Assembly: GCF_900114495.1 (NCBI RefSeq)
Contig: NZ_FOZI01000005.1
Coordinates: 310,001 to 374,000 of the forward strand
Direction of reading: 5' to 3'
Origin: Dyella sp. OK004
GTDB taxonomy: Bacteria > Pseudomonadota > Gammaproteobacteria > Xanthomonadales > Rhodanobacteraceae
Length of the DNA: 64,000 nucleotides
Shown here piece by piece: positions 1 through 11,100 of the stretch. The notes beneath the pieces were generated by a model. The model did not search any database and was not told the DNA's origin. It was given only the letters and a program-made list of their open reading frames with translations. Both the position numbers and the translations under genes were made by a program. Numbering within the stretch: the stretch's first letter is position 1; every line of letters starts with the position of its first letter.

Positions 1-423
1 CGTCTTCGCGGTGTACGCATCGCAGGCTGCGCGCGCCAGGCGTGCGCCTTCGCGGTTCAGCTCGTACGCAAGGTGTTCCAGGTGATAGTCGGCCTGGCTG
101 ATGCGGGTGGAGTTGAAAGTATTGGTTTCGACCAGATCGGCACCGGCTTCGAGATAGGCCTCGTGCACGCCGCGGATAATCTCCGGCTTGGTCAGCGTGA
201 GCAGGTCGTTGTTGCCTTTGAGGTCGCAACTGCCGGGGTGGTCGTGGTGATGTTCGTGCGCGCTGTCGCGGCCTTCGGCGAAGCGGTCGCCGCGGAAGCC
301 GTCCTCATCGAGTTGATGGCCCTGCAACATGGTACCCATGCCGCCGTCGAGGATCAGGATGCGTTGGCGCAATGCGTTTTCAAGCAACGCAACGCGATCG
401 GGGTGGAGCCAGGGGGTGCTCAT
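1..423 (-). CDS. metH: Methionine synthase, homocysteine-binding N-terminal part (partial, 3' end outside window)
   Basis: The first 141 codons of a cobalamin-dependent methionine synthase type protein are visible; the gene runs off the left edge. The protein starts [18 protein letters not shown] and contains [11 protein letters not shown] near residue 25 and [11 protein letters not shown] near residue 95, both typical of the homocysteine S-methyltransferase barrel that binds homocysteine through zinc. This enzyme methylates homocysteine to methionine in the cytoplasm. In Xanthomonadales metH is often split into two genes, so this may be only the homocysteine-binding half; the window cannot decide. 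It starts 10 bases after the stop of the ArsR-methyltransferase regulator on the same strand, so the two are probably cotranscribed. A His-rich stretch (HEHHHDH, about residues 56-62) is a local peculiarity. Confidence 0.88.
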   Translation of the reverse strand, partial: MSTPWLHPDRVALLENALRQRILILDGGMGTMLQGHQLDEDGFRGDRFAEGRDSAHEHHHDHPGSCDLKGNNDLLTLTKPEIIRGVHEAYLEAGADLVETNTFNSTRISQADYHLEHLAYELNREGARLARAACDAYTAKT

Positions 424-433
424 GATTCGGTCC

Positions 434-1360
434 TCACGGTTTGCGCGCGAGCAGGCTGATGACTTCAAAATGCGGGGCCTTGCGCTCGCGGCTCAGGCGC
501 GTGCAGCTCAGTACGTCGAGACCGGCGCTCTTGGCGTAGCGGTCCAGTTCATCGCGCGAAAAGCCCAGGTTGCGGTGATCGAACGGTTCTACCACCGCGC
601 GGTGGTCGTGCTTGCCCAAGGTCACGGCGAGCAGGCGGCCACCGGGGCGCAGCAGGCGCGAGGCTTCCGCTACGGCTTTCGCCGGCTGTTCCGCATAAGT
701 AAGGGCGTGCAGCATCAACACCAGATCGAAGCGGCGCTCGCCGAGATCGAGTGCATGCATGTCGCCCTGGCGTACCTCGACATTGGTGAAAGGCTTGAGG
801 CGCTGTGCGGCGGCCTCGGCCACGCGCTCGCTGGAGTCGACGCAGACGATCGAGCGCGCATGCGGCGCCAGCAGTTCGGCGGTGATGCCGTCGCCGGAGG
901 CGATATCCAGCACGTCGCCGGTTTCCAGTAACTGCAGCAGCGAGCGCGCCAGGGTTTCCCAGGTGCGGCCGGGGGAATAGTGGCGCTCCATGTCGCCGGC
1001 CACGGTATCGGCCCAGCCTTCCTCGCGGGCGCGCTGGGCGAGCACGCCGGGCAGGCGCGCGGCGTCGTCGCGCAGCAGGGCGTCGTCGATGCTGTCGCGC
1101 AGCGAGCGGATCAGGCTGTGCTGGTGTTCGTCGCCTTCGCTATTGGCACGGTAGTAGGCGGAGACACCCGCGCGGCGGTCGCGCACCAGCTCGGCTTCCT
1201 TGAGCTTGGCCAGGTGGGTGGACACGCGCGGCTGTGCCAGATGCAGCACGGAGGCCAGTTCGGCGACGGTCAATTCTTCGCGTTCGAGCAAGGCCAGCAG
1301 GCGCACCCGGGTGGGGTCGGCCAGCAACCGCAGGACGCTGGAAGCGGTGGCGAGATCCAC
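434..1360 (-). CDS. ArsR-family regulator fused to a SAM-dependent methyltransferase domain
   Basis: This 308-residue protein has an N-terminal winged helix of the ArsR/SmtB type (about residues 5-85, with [14 protein letters not shown] and [17 protein letters not shown]). A class I methyltransferase domain follows (about 140-260, with the SAM motif [19 protein letters not shown] and [13 protein letters not shown]). No metal-binding cysteine motif of metal-sensing ArsR proteins is visible. The domain pairing and position upstream of metH resemble the SahR group, which senses S-adenosylhomocysteine or related metabolites and controls methionine-cycle genes; that role is inferred. The start is GTG, because no in-frame ATG lies near the domain start. 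A 10-bp palindrome lies just upstream and could be an autoregulatory operator. Confidence 0.86.
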   Translation of the reverse strand: MDLATASSVLRLLADPTRVRLLALLEREELTVAELASVLHLAQPRVSTHLAKLKEAELVRDRRAGVSAYYRANSEGDEHQHSLIRSLRDSIDDALLRDDAARLPGVLAQRAREEGWADTVAGDMERHYSPGRTWETLARSLLQLLETGDVLDIASGDGITAELLAPHARSIVCVDSSERVAEAAAQRLKPFTNVEVRQGDMHALDLGERRFDLVLMLHALTYAEQPAKAVAEASRLLRPGGRLLAVTLGKHDHRAVVEPFDHRNLGFSRDELDRYAKSAGLDVLSCTRLSRERKAPHFEVISLLARKP

Positions 1361-1372
1361 GCTGCATCCTTA

Positions 1373-1382
1373 TATCGCGATA
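1373..1382. promoter_or_regulatory. Palindrome TATCGCGATA, candidate operator of the ArsR-methyltransferase regulator
   Basis: The perfect 10-bp palindrome TATCGCGATA begins 13 bases upstream of the GTG start of the regulator gene. ArsR-family repressors bind short palindromes overlapping their own promoters. Position and symmetry are seen in the sequence; binding is inferred. Confidence 0.4.
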
Positions 1383-1542
1383 AAGAGATGCGTAAGGCTA
1401 GGCGCCTAGGCCCAGTGCGTCAAGATGCTGTGGGGGCGGCTCGGGGGGCGCTCCTATTCGGACGGCCTTGCTGCGGTCGCACAAAGGGTTTTCGGCCCCT
1501 CCCGCTAAAATGGGCGGCTAGCCTCACTCTGGAGCCCTCCCC

Positions 1543-2703
<1,161 letters not shown>

Positions 2704-2725
2704 GTCGAATGCCTCCGTTGGGACG

Positions 2726-2757
2726 AACGCCCGGCAGGGAAACCTGCCGGGCGTTTT
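2726..2757 (+). terminator. Rho-independent terminator of the acyl-CoA dehydrogenase gene
   Basis: A perfect 12-bp stem (2727-2738 with 2743-2754) closed by a GAAA loop is followed by a run of four T. It lies 23 bases after the stop codon of the acyl-CoA dehydrogenase gene. Confidence 0.88.
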
Positions 2758-2772
2758 CGTTTATGCGGCCCC

Positions 2773-2803
2773 AAAAAAAGCCCCGGCATCGCTGCCGGGG
2801 CTT
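2773..2803 (-). terminator. Rho-independent terminator of the RND efflux operon
   Basis: A perfect 11-bp GC-rich stem (2778-2788 with 2793-2803) with a 4-base loop. On the minus strand it is followed by seven T (seen as AAAAAAA at 2773-2779). It lies 22 bases beyond the stop of the RND transporter gene on that strand. Confidence 0.87.
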
Positions 2804-2824
2804 GAGGTGTTGCCGAGTCGTTGA

Positions 2825-5800
2825 TTACGACCCGCGACGCGGATCGGAATCGAACGACTGCTGCCCGGGTTCGTTGGGCAGCTGCGCATGCGTTTGCGGG
2901 ATCTTGTTCGACGGCTCGTCGAGCTTGTCGCCCAGCGCACGGCGTACCACCACGTAGAACACTGGGATCAGCAGCAAGCCGAGGAAGGTGGCGAACATCA
3001 TGCCGCCAATCACGCCGGTACCGATGGCGTGGCGGGAGTTCGCACCCGCGCCGGTGGAGATCGCCAGCGGGAACACGCCGAGGATGAAGGCCATCGAGGT
3101 CATCAGGATCGGGCGCAGTCGCAGGCGGGAGGCGGTCACCACCGACTGGAACAGCGAGTGTCCTTGCTGTTGTTGCTCCACCGCGAACTCCACGATCAGA
3201 ATCGCGTTCTTCGCGGCCAGGCCGATCACCGTGATCATGCCGATCTTGAAGTACATGTCGTTCGGCAGGCCGCGCAACATCGAGAACACTACCGTGCCCA
3301 ACAGGCCCAGCGGCACCACCAGCAGCACGGCGACCGGAATCGACCAGCTCTCGTACAGTGCGGCAAGGCACAGGAACACGATGACGATCGACAGCACCAT
3401 CAGCAGCGTGGCCGAGTTGCCGGCCAGGATTTCCTGATACGACTGACCGGTCCAGTCCGCGCCGAAGCCCTTGGGCAGGTCGTTGTCGACGATGTTCTGC
3501 AACGCCGCCATGGCCTGGCCGGTGGAGTAGCCCTGGCCTTCGCTGGCCACGATTTCCACGGCGGAATAGCCGTTGTAGCGGGTCAGTGCCGGGGAGCCCG
3601 AATCCCACTTGGTCTGCACCACGCTGGAGATCGGGATCATGTTGTACGGATTGGCTGCTGTCCTCGTCGCACTGTTTGCCAGCACGCTGGGCGAGAAGAT
3701 GTGCTGCAGCGCATCGGGCCCCATGCGATAGGGCTGGTCGGCCTGCAGGTACACGCGCTTCACGCGGCCGCCGTAGATGAAGTCATTGACGTAGATCGGC
3801 GCCAGGGTCAGCTGGACAGCGGTATAGACATCACTGACCGAAAGCCCCATCGATTCCGCCTGCACGCGATCCACCTTCAAGTCCCACTGCGGTGCATCTG
3901 GCAGTGAGTTGGGGCGGGTACCGACCAAGGCCGGATTACCCTTGGACTTGCCCAGCACCATGCCCATCGCCTGCATCAGCTCGCCATGCGACTGGCCTGC
4001 ACGTGCCTGCAGATACATGTCGATGCCGCCGAACTGGCTGAGGCCGCGGATGGTCGGCAGGTTCACCACGAAGATCTGCGCATCACGAATGCCGTGCAGC
4101 ACGCCGTTGGCCTGCATGATCAGCTCGTCCGCGGTGATCTTGCGCTCGCTCCAGTCCTTCAACTTGATGAAGGCCATACCCGCGCTTTCGCTCTGGCCGA
4201 CGAAGCTGAAGCCGCTGATCTGGTACATGCCGACGATGGCATCGTTCAGCGGGCTGTTCTTCAGCCGCTCGCGCATCTCACCCATCACCGCTTCAGTGCG
4301 CTTGATGGTGGCTCCGGGCGGCAGGTTGACGATGGCCAGCGCGAAGCCCTGGTCTTCACTGGGCACGAAGCTGGTTGGCAGTTTGGTGTACAGGAACCCG
4401 GCCAGCGCGGCGACAAGCGCGAACACGATCATCCAGCGTGGCGCATGACGCGCCGCGCTGCCGATGTGGCCGCTATAGACGTGCGTGACCTTGTCGAAAA
4501 GCGTGTTGAACCCACGGTAGACGACGTTCTTCTTTTCGTTGTGGGTCGGCTTCAACATGGTGGCGCACAGCGCCGGGGTGAACGACAGCGCGAGGAACGC
4601 GGAGAAGCCCATCGACACCGCGATGGTCAGCGCGAACTGCTTGTAGATCACGCCCGAAGCACCGGCCTGCAATGCGGACGGAATGAACACCGCCGCCAGC
4701 ACCACCGTAATCGCCACCACCGCGCCGGTGATCTGGCCCATGGCTTTGCGGGTGGCCTCCTTCGGCGGGAGGTGTTCCTCGGTCATGATGCGTTCGACGT
4801 TCTCGATCACCACGATCGCGTCGTCCACCACGATACCGATGGCCAACACCATGCCGAACAGAGTCAGCTGGTTGATGGTGAAGCCCAGCGAGATCAGACC
4901 GATAAAGGTGCCGAGCAGCGCCACTGGAATCACCAGGGTGGGAATGATGGTGGCGCGGATGTTCTGCAGGAAGATCAGCATCACCAGGAACACGAGGATG
5001 ATCGCCTCGACCAGGGTGTGCACCACTTCATTGATTGAGACTTTCACGAACGGCGTCGTGTCGTACGGCGCGAACCAGGTAACGCCCTGCGGGAAGTCCC
5101 TGGCCAGTTCGTCCATCTTGGCGCGCACGGCGGTGGCGACGTCGAGCGCGTTGGCGCCCGGCAGCAGCTGCACGCCGAGGCCGCCGACTGGCTGGCCGTT
5201 CCAGGTCGAAACCAGGCCGTAGGTCTGCGGGCCGAACGTGACACGGGCCACGTCGCCGAGCCTGACTGCCGTGCCGTCACTGTTAGCGCGCAGGATGATG
5301 TTGCTGAACTCCTCCGGCGAGGAGAAGCGGCCTTCGGCCGACACCGTGGCAGTGAAGGCCTGGTCGGTAGGGGCCGGATCGGCGCCCAGCGAGCCGGCAG
5401 CGAACTGCACGTTCTGGGTGGAGACGGCGTCGCGCACGGCGCTGGCGGAGAGGCCATAACCCTGCAACTTGTCCGGATTCAGCCAGATGCGCACGGCGTA
5501 CTCGGCACCGATCACGCGGGTGCTGCCTACGCCGGGGATGCGGCCGACCTGGTCAGACACCTGCGAAGCGATGATGTCGGCCAGACGGTTGCCGTCGATC
5601 TCCGGGTTGGAGGAGACCAGCGATACGAACATCAGGAAGTCGGGGTTGTTCTTGGCAACCACCACACCCTGCTGAGTCACCGCCGAAGGCAGACGCGGCT
5701 GAGCCAGCGAAACCTTGTTCTGCACCTGCACCTGGGCGATATCCGGATTGGTGCCGGTCTCGAAGGTGAGGGTGATGGAAGCGGTGCCGCTGGCACTGGA

Positions 5801-6043
5801 GGACGAACTGAAATACAGCAGGTGGTCGATACCGGTGAGCTGCTGCTCGATCACCTGGGTAACGTTCTTTTCCACCGTATCGGCGTTGGCGCCGGGGAAG
5901 GTCGCCGACACCACTACCTGCGGCGGAGCGATGTTGGGATAGGACTCAATACCCATGTTCAGCATCGCAATCGTGCCGACCATGGTTATGAGGATGGCTA
6001 CCACCCAAGCGAAAATCGGGCGGTCAATGAAGAAACTCGGCAT
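2825..6043 (-). CDS. RND multidrug efflux permease (HAE1/AcrB family)
   Basis: This inner-membrane proton antiporter of 1072 residues has the size and layout of AcrB/MexB: an N-terminal MPSFFIDRPIFAWVVAI membrane segment, two large periplasmic loops and twelve membrane helices. The proton-relay residues are present: adjacent aspartates at 407 and 408 in GIVVDDAIVVIEN, and the lysine at 945 in GLAAKNAILIVEFA. Known members export hydrophobic and amphiphilic drugs through a periplasmic adaptor and an outer-membrane channel. The adaptor gene lies 14 bases upstream on the same strand. No outer-membrane channel gene follows, so a TolC-type protein encoded elsewhere is presumably used. The substrate range is unknown. 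Confidence 0.93.
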   Translation of the reverse strand: MPSFFIDRPIFAWVVAILITMVGTIAMLNMGIESYPNIAPPQVVVSATFPGANADTVEKNVTQVIEQQLTGIDHLLYFSSSSSASGTASITLTFETGTNPDIAQVQVQNKVSLAQPRLPSAVTQQGVVVAKNNPDFLMFVSLVSSNPEIDGNRLADIIASQVSDQVGRIPGVGSTRVIGAEYAVRIWLNPDKLQGYGLSASAVRDAVSTQNVQFAAGSLGADPAPTDQAFTATVSAEGRFSSPEEFSNIILRANSDGTAVRLGDVARVTFGPQTYGLVSTWNGQPVGGLGVQLLPGANALDVATAVRAKMDELARDFPQGVTWFAPYDTTPFVKVSINEVVHTLVEAIILVFLVMLIFLQNIRATIIPTLVIPVALLGTFIGLISLGFTINQLTLFGMVLAIGIVVDDAIVVIENVERIMTEEHLPPKEATRKAMGQITGAVVAITVVLAAVFIPSALQAGASGVIYKQFALTIAVSMGFSAFLALSFTPALCATMLKPTHNEKKNVVYRGFNTLFDKVTHVYSGHIGSAARHAPRWMIVFALVAALAGFLYTKLPTSFVPSEDQGFALAIVNLPPGATIKRTEAVMGEMRERLKNSPLNDAIVGMYQISGFSFVGQSESAGMAFIKLKDWSERKITADELIMQANGVLHGIRDAQIFVVNLPTIRGLSQFGGIDMYLQARAGQSHGELMQAMGMVLGKSKGNPALVGTRPNSLPDAPQWDLKVDRVQAESMGLSVSDVYTAVQLTLAPIYVNDFIYGGRVKRVYLQADQPYRMGPDALQHIFSPSVLANSATRTAANPYNMIPISSVVQTKWDSGSPALTRYNGYSAVEIVASEGQGYSTGQAMAALQNIVDNDLPKGFGADWTGQSYQEILAGNSATLLMVLSIVIVFLCLAALYESWSIPVAVLLVVPLGLLGTVVFSMLRGLPNDMYFKIGMITVIGLAAKNAILIVEFAVEQQQQGHSLFQSVVTASRLRLRPILMTSMAFILGVFPLAISTGAGANSRHAIGTGVIGGMMFATFLGLLLIPVFYVVVRRALGDKLDEPSNKIPQTHAQLPNEPGQQSFDSDPRRGS

Positions 6044-6057
6044 GTCGGTCGGCTCCC

Positions 6058-7272
6058 TTACTGCTTGCCGGCAGCAGGCTTGGTGCTACCTGGTGCGCCT
6101 GCTGGACCGTTGCTGTCCTTGTTCGGCTGCCAAGGCGTGGCTTTGGCAGGGGCACCCGGCTGCACGGCCTGAAGTCCCGACACAATGACTTCATCACCGG
6201 CGGCCAGGCCGCTGGTGACGATCCAGTTGCCGGTGGCCATGTTGTTGGCGACCACGTTCTTGCGCGCCACCTTGCCGTCCTGGCCGACTACCAGCGCGTA
6301 GGCGCCGGCGACGTCGCGAGCGACGCCCTGCTGCGGAATCAGGAACACATTGGCCTGTTCGCCGAGGTTCGCGGTGATGGTGACGTAGGTGCCCGGCAGC
6401 AGGCGGTGCTGCGGGTTGGCCAGCTGCGCACGCAGGTTCACCGTGCCGGTGGTCGGATCGACCGCAGCGCCGGAGAAGTCGAGCATGCCCTTCTGGTCGT
6501 ACTTGCTGCCGTCTGGCAGGGTGATTTCCACCGAGGTCTTGGCCGTATCCGACAGCACCACGTGTCCTGCAGCCTGCGCTGCGCGCAGGCGATCCAGATC
6601 CGCCGCGCTCACGGTGAAGTTCACGTACAGCGGGTCGAGCTGGTCGATCGTGGTGAGCAAGGTCGAATTGGCACCGCCGTCGGCGCTGCTGTTACCCACG
6701 ATGGCGCCCTCGGTCAGCTGCTGCTGCCCGGCGCGGCCGTCGATTGGCGAGGTGACGCGGGTGAAGCCGAGATTGATACGTGCGCTTTCCACGGCAGCCT
6801 GGGACTGCTTCACCGCGGCGGCTGAGCTGCGCTCGTTGGCTTCGGCGCTATCGAGGTCGGATTGCGAGATGAAGCCCTGCGGACGCAATTGGCGGAAGCG
6901 CTCCGCGGCCTTGTGCGCATTCGTATAGGTGGCCTGCGCCGAGGTCAGGTTGGCCTGGGCGGAACTCAGGGCGGCCTGGTAGACCGAGGGCTCGATTTCG
7001 AACAGCACCTGGCCTTTCTTGACGTCGGTGCCTTCCTGATAGACGCGCTTGAGCAGCACGCCCGAGACGCGGGCGCGCACGTCGGCGCTGCGATAGGCGG
7101 AGACGCGACCCACCAGGTCCTTGCTTAGCGGCGCGCTCTGCGGCTGCGCCTTGACCACCCCGACTTCGGGCGGAGGCATCTGCGGGGGACCTTGTTCCTT
7201 CTTGCCTCCGCAAGCGGCCAGTGCCAGCAGGCCCAGGCACATCATCGGTGTGCGCAGTGACGAGGACTTCAT
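6058..7272 (-). CDS. RND efflux periplasmic adaptor lipoprotein (membrane fusion protein)
   Basis: This 404-residue adaptor links the RND permease to an outer-membrane channel. The chosen ATG gives MKSSSLRTPMMCLGLLALAAC, a lipoprotein signal with lipobox LAAC, so the mature protein should be anchored by its N-terminal Cys. An upstream in-frame extension of 23 codons lacks signal-peptide character and was dropped. Visible family features are the barrel-sandwich segment VSAYRSADVRARVSGVLLKRVYQEGTDVKKGQVLFEI (about 60-95), a helical hairpin (about 100-170) and SPIDGRAGQQQLTEGAIVG. It is the first gene of a two-gene operon with the permease. The upstream region lacks the TetR-type regulator gene usually found beside such operons. 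Confidence 0.92.
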   Translation of the reverse strand: MKSSSLRTPMMCLGLLALAACGGKKEQGPPQMPPPEVGVVKAQPQSAPLSKDLVGRVSAYRSADVRARVSGVLLKRVYQEGTDVKKGQVLFEIEPSVYQAALSSAQANLTSAQATYTNAHKAAERFRQLRPQGFISQSDLDSAEANERSSAAAVKQSQAAVESARINLGFTRVTSPIDGRAGQQQLTEGAIVGNSSADGGANSTLLTTIDQLDPLYVNFTVSAADLDRLRAAQAAGHVVLSDTAKTSVEITLPDGSKYDQKGMLDFSGAAVDPTTGTVNLRAQLANPQHRLLPGTYVTITANLGEQANVFLIPQQGVARDVAGAYALVVGQDGKVARKNVVANNMATGNWIVTSGLAAGDEVIVSGLQAVQPGAPAKATPWQPNKDSNGPAGAPGSTKPAAGKQ

Positions 7273-8106
7273 GGGGACTCCGTTCTTTAAGTATCGGGGT
7301 AGGGGTGGCGCCGACCCCCCGGATCGGCGGCCAGACCTCAAGCTTTACGGCTCGCGAACAGCCTGCCCAGTGCCTGACGTCCCGCTTTACAGCGGAAACG
7401 GGGTGTGGACAAGCGCTCGAACAGCCCATCGAGCCGGGTAATCGGGGCTGACTATACCGTACAGTTTACAATTTGCCTTCACGTATGGTCTAGCCCCAAA
7501 TTCTTCGTATTTTCATCGCGAAGGGAGTGTGATGCCGGCCGGCGGGCTTTCTCCTCCCGTGAATGGGGCCGGCCAGTAGATGGGTGCGTAAGTGCGCGAC
7601 TGACCGGGCTTTGAACCGGAATGGTCGAGCCGGGCATGCCGCATCGCTAAAGCGGGCGCGCTTCGAGAGCCCTCATTCCGATCCTGCCGTCCCTCCATAC
7701 GGGTCATCGTCATGGCGCATGACCGCACCGTGCCGGTGTCAACGCGCTTCCATGCTTTTTCATATTCATACCTGTGCATGTTGCGTCGCAACGGCCGTGA
7801 CGTGCGTGTGGCCGCGTAGCGCATGCGGTTACGACATACGCGCGGGTATTGGATTCAACTGGCAGGCATGGAATGCGCAGATGATCTGGACCGATACACG
7901 CGACGCTTCCACTGGGCCGTATACATTCGGTTGCTCCACTGACGGAAGCTCGAACGATCACACGCGGGTGCTGAGTCTTTCGAGCGCCTGGTAAACACAT
8001 CGAGACCTGAAGTTTGTGCCGCAGTGCAGGTGGCTAAGCATGCGGGGCAGGCGTATCCTTTTGCGGCTTTTCTGCACCATTCCGTCCCCACAGACAAGTA
8101 GATGCC
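7273..8106. other. Long intergenic region (834 bp) between the RND operon and glutamate dehydrogenase
   Basis: No reading frame here has a plausible start, codon pattern or recognisable product. Apart from the imperfect dyad at 7444-7497, the only small symmetries noticed are GTTGCGTCGCAAC at 7780-7792 and a GGCCGGCC-rich patch near 7535-7576. The divergent promoters of the RND operon and of the glutamate dehydrogenase gene must lie here. Confidence 0.6.
7444..7497. promoter_or_regulatory. Imperfect inverted repeat upstream of the RND operon
   Basis: GGGGCT at 7444-7449 pairs with AGCCCC at 7492-7497, and the inner flanks (GACTATACCG and CGTATGGTC) also pair with one or two bulges. The AT-richer centre contains GTACAGTTTACAATTTG. 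It lies about 170 bases upstream of the adaptor start in an otherwise gene-free stretch. A repressor operator or promoter region is plausible; nothing in the sequence proves it. Confidence 0.35.
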
Positions 8107-11100
8107 ATGAATGCGATTCGTGCGGCCAGTGATAACCCGATCCAGGCTGTTGTTTTCGAAGAACTGAAAAAAAGCGGCTTACCTACCCAGCGCCTTGATG
8201 AGGCGCAATTTTTTATCGGCGCCTTCTTCTCGCGCATGGCCTCCAGCGACCTCGAGTTGCACACCGCCGCCGAATGGGCCGCGCTGATGGCCGGCCTGCT
8301 CGAGTTCACGCAGCAGCGTCAGCCCGGCCGTGCTTTGGTGCGCGTGATCAACCCCGAGTCCGGTCATGCCGGCCGCAGCCTGGTGCAGATCGTCACTGAC
8401 GACATGCCATTCCTGGTCGACACGGTGAGCATGATTGTGTCAGCCAAGTTGCAGATCCACGCGGTGATCCATCCGGTGGTGAAGGCCGTACGCGATGCCG
8501 CTGGCCGCCTGCAGCAGTTGGGTGCGGAAAACGGCACGCCCGAATCGGTGATGCATTTCGAAGTGGACCGCATGGCCGGCGACGCCGAGATGGCGCAGCT
8601 GAAGGGGCAGATCGAAGCCGCGCTTGAAGACGTGCGCGCCTCGGTCAACGACTGGTCCAAGATGCGCGACAAGGCGCTGGTCATCGCCGACGAGCTGACC
8701 AAGCGCCAGCTGCCGGTCAACGCCAGTTCGGTGGAAGAGGCAAACGAATTCCTGCGTTGGGTGGCTGACGACAACTTTACCTTCCTCGGTTACCGCGAAT
8801 ACGAAGTGACCCAGGCCGACGGCGATGAAGTGCTGCGTTCGGTGGAAGGCTCGGGCCTGGGTATCCTGCACAAGCAGGAGCGCTCGATGGCGCCGCGTTC
8901 GCTCCGTTCGCTGGTGGCCAGCGAGCTGCCGCAGTCGGGTTCGACCGACGCGATCATCCTGACCAAGACCAATGCGCGCTCGCACGTGCACCGTCCCGGG
9001 CACATGGATTACATCGGCGTGCTCAAGTTCGACGCCAACGGCAAGCCGGTCGCGGAGCAGCGCTTCCTCGGCCTCTTCTCTTCCAACGCTTATATGGCGC
9101 GTCCGCAGGACGTGCCACTGGTGCGCCACAAGGTGGAAGCCGTGCTGGCCCGTTCGGGGCTGAAGCGCGATTCGTACTCCGGCAAGTCGCTGCGCCACAT
9201 TCTGGAAACGCTGCCGCGTGAGGAGCTGTTCCAGAGCAACGAGGACGAGCTGTACGCCACCGCCATCGGCATCCTCGAACTGCGCCAGCGCGCCCGCACG
9301 CGCCTGTTCGTGCGCCGCGACCGCTACGGCCGCTTCTTCACCTGCCTGGTGTTTGTGCCGCGCGAGCGCTTCAACACCTCGGTGCGCGAGCGCATCGAAG
9401 CACTGCTGCGCGACGCGCTGCACGGCGAGCAGAGCGATTCGGCCGTGCTGATGGGCGAGGCCGCACTGGCCCGCCTGCATGTGGTGGTGCGCCCCAAGAT
9501 CGGCGATCACGTGAACTTCGATGCCGCCAAGCTGGAAGAGGGTGTTGCCGCGATCGTGCGCAACTGGCACGACGATGTGCGCGACGCCCTGGTCAAGCGC
9601 CTCGGCGATCACGACGGCGTGGTGCTGGCGAATCGCTATGCCAAGGCACTACCGGCGGGTTATATCGAAGACGTGTCGGCGGCGGCCGCTGCCGAGGACG
9701 TGCGCCAGTTGTCGCTGCTGAAGGGCGACGATGCCGTGCGCATGTCGTTCTATCACCCGGCCCAGCGTCCGGAAGAGCTGCGCTTCAAGGTCTACCGCAG
9801 CGGTGCCGACATCGCGCTGTCCGAAGTGCTGCCGCAGCTGGAAAACCTTGGTCTGCGCGTGCTCACCGAGCACGTGTACGAAATGAAGACCGACGGCGCG
9901 CCGCTGTTTATCCAGGACTTCGAGGTGCAGCCGGTTGGTAACCTCGCCTTTACGGTGGAGCAGGTGGGTTCGCTGTTCGAAGACGCCTTCGAGCACATCT
10001 GGCGCGGCAATGCCGAGAACGACGGCTTCAACCGCCTGGTGCTCGGCGCCAAGCTCGGCTGGCGCCAGATCGCCATGCTGCGCGGCTACTGCAAATACTT
10101 GCTGCAGACTGGCGTGGCGTTCTCGCAGAGCTATATGGAAGACGCCTTTAACCGCTATCCGGCCATCGCCGGCCTGCTGGTGGAGCTGTTCCTGGCCAAG
10201 TTCGATCCGCGTCGCGAGAGCCTGTCGGCCGACGAACTGAAGGCTGCCGGCGAGGCGCTGTCGGGCGAAATGACCGCGTTGATTCCGGAAACCGTGCGCA
10301 CCGCTCACCCGGCGCTGATTGCCGGTCTGGTCACCGCCCTTGCCAAGCCGCGCGACGAGCAAGTCAAGGCGATTGAAGAGACCATCGGCGTGCTGCTGGA
10401 GACGGTTTCCAGTCTCGACGACGACCGTATCCTGCGCAGTTTCATGGCGTTGATGCGCGGCACCCTGCGCACCAGCTTCTTCCAGCAGTGGGACGGTGCT
10501 TACCGCGGCTACATCAGCTTCAAGTTCGACTCGCATCGCGTGCCGGATCTGCCGAAGCCGGTGCCGTACCGCGAAATCTTCGTCTCCGCGCCGCGCGTGG
10601 AAGGCATCCATCTGCGCTTCGGCGCGGTGGCGCGCGGTGGCCTGCGCTGGTCGGATCGCCGCGAAGACTTCCGCACCGAAGTGCTGGGTCTGGTCAAGGC
10701 GCAGATGGTGAAGAACACCGTGATCGTGCCGGTCGGCTCGAAGGGCGGCTTCTTCGTCAAGCGTCCGCCGGTGAACGGCGACCGCGACGCTCAGCTGGCC
10801 GAGGGCATCGCCTGCTACCGCATGTTCATCAGCGGCCTGCTCGATATCACCGACAACCTGGTCGAAGGCAAGGTGGTACCGCCGCATGACGTGGTGCGCC
10901 ATGACGCGGACGATCCGTACTTGGTGGTGGCGGCCGACAAGGGCACGGCCACGTTCTCCGATATCGCCAACGCGATCTCGGTGGAGCATGGTTTCTGGCT
11001 GGGCGACGCGTTCGCCTCCGGTGGCTCCAACGGCTACGACCACAAGGGCATGGGCATCACTGCGAAGGGTGCGTGGGAGTCAGTCAAGCGTCACTTCCGT

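Noticed and set aside
1361-1542. Possible SAM or cobalamin riboswitch near metH
   Set aside because: metH is downstream of the regulator gene on the minus strand, with only 10 bases between them, and no riboswitch-like conserved core was recognised in 1361-1542.
7563-7994. 143-codon + strand open frame in the RND-GDH intergenic region
   Set aside because: Cys/Trp/Arg-rich composition, no ribosome-binding site and no family features; typical of non-coding high-GC DNA.
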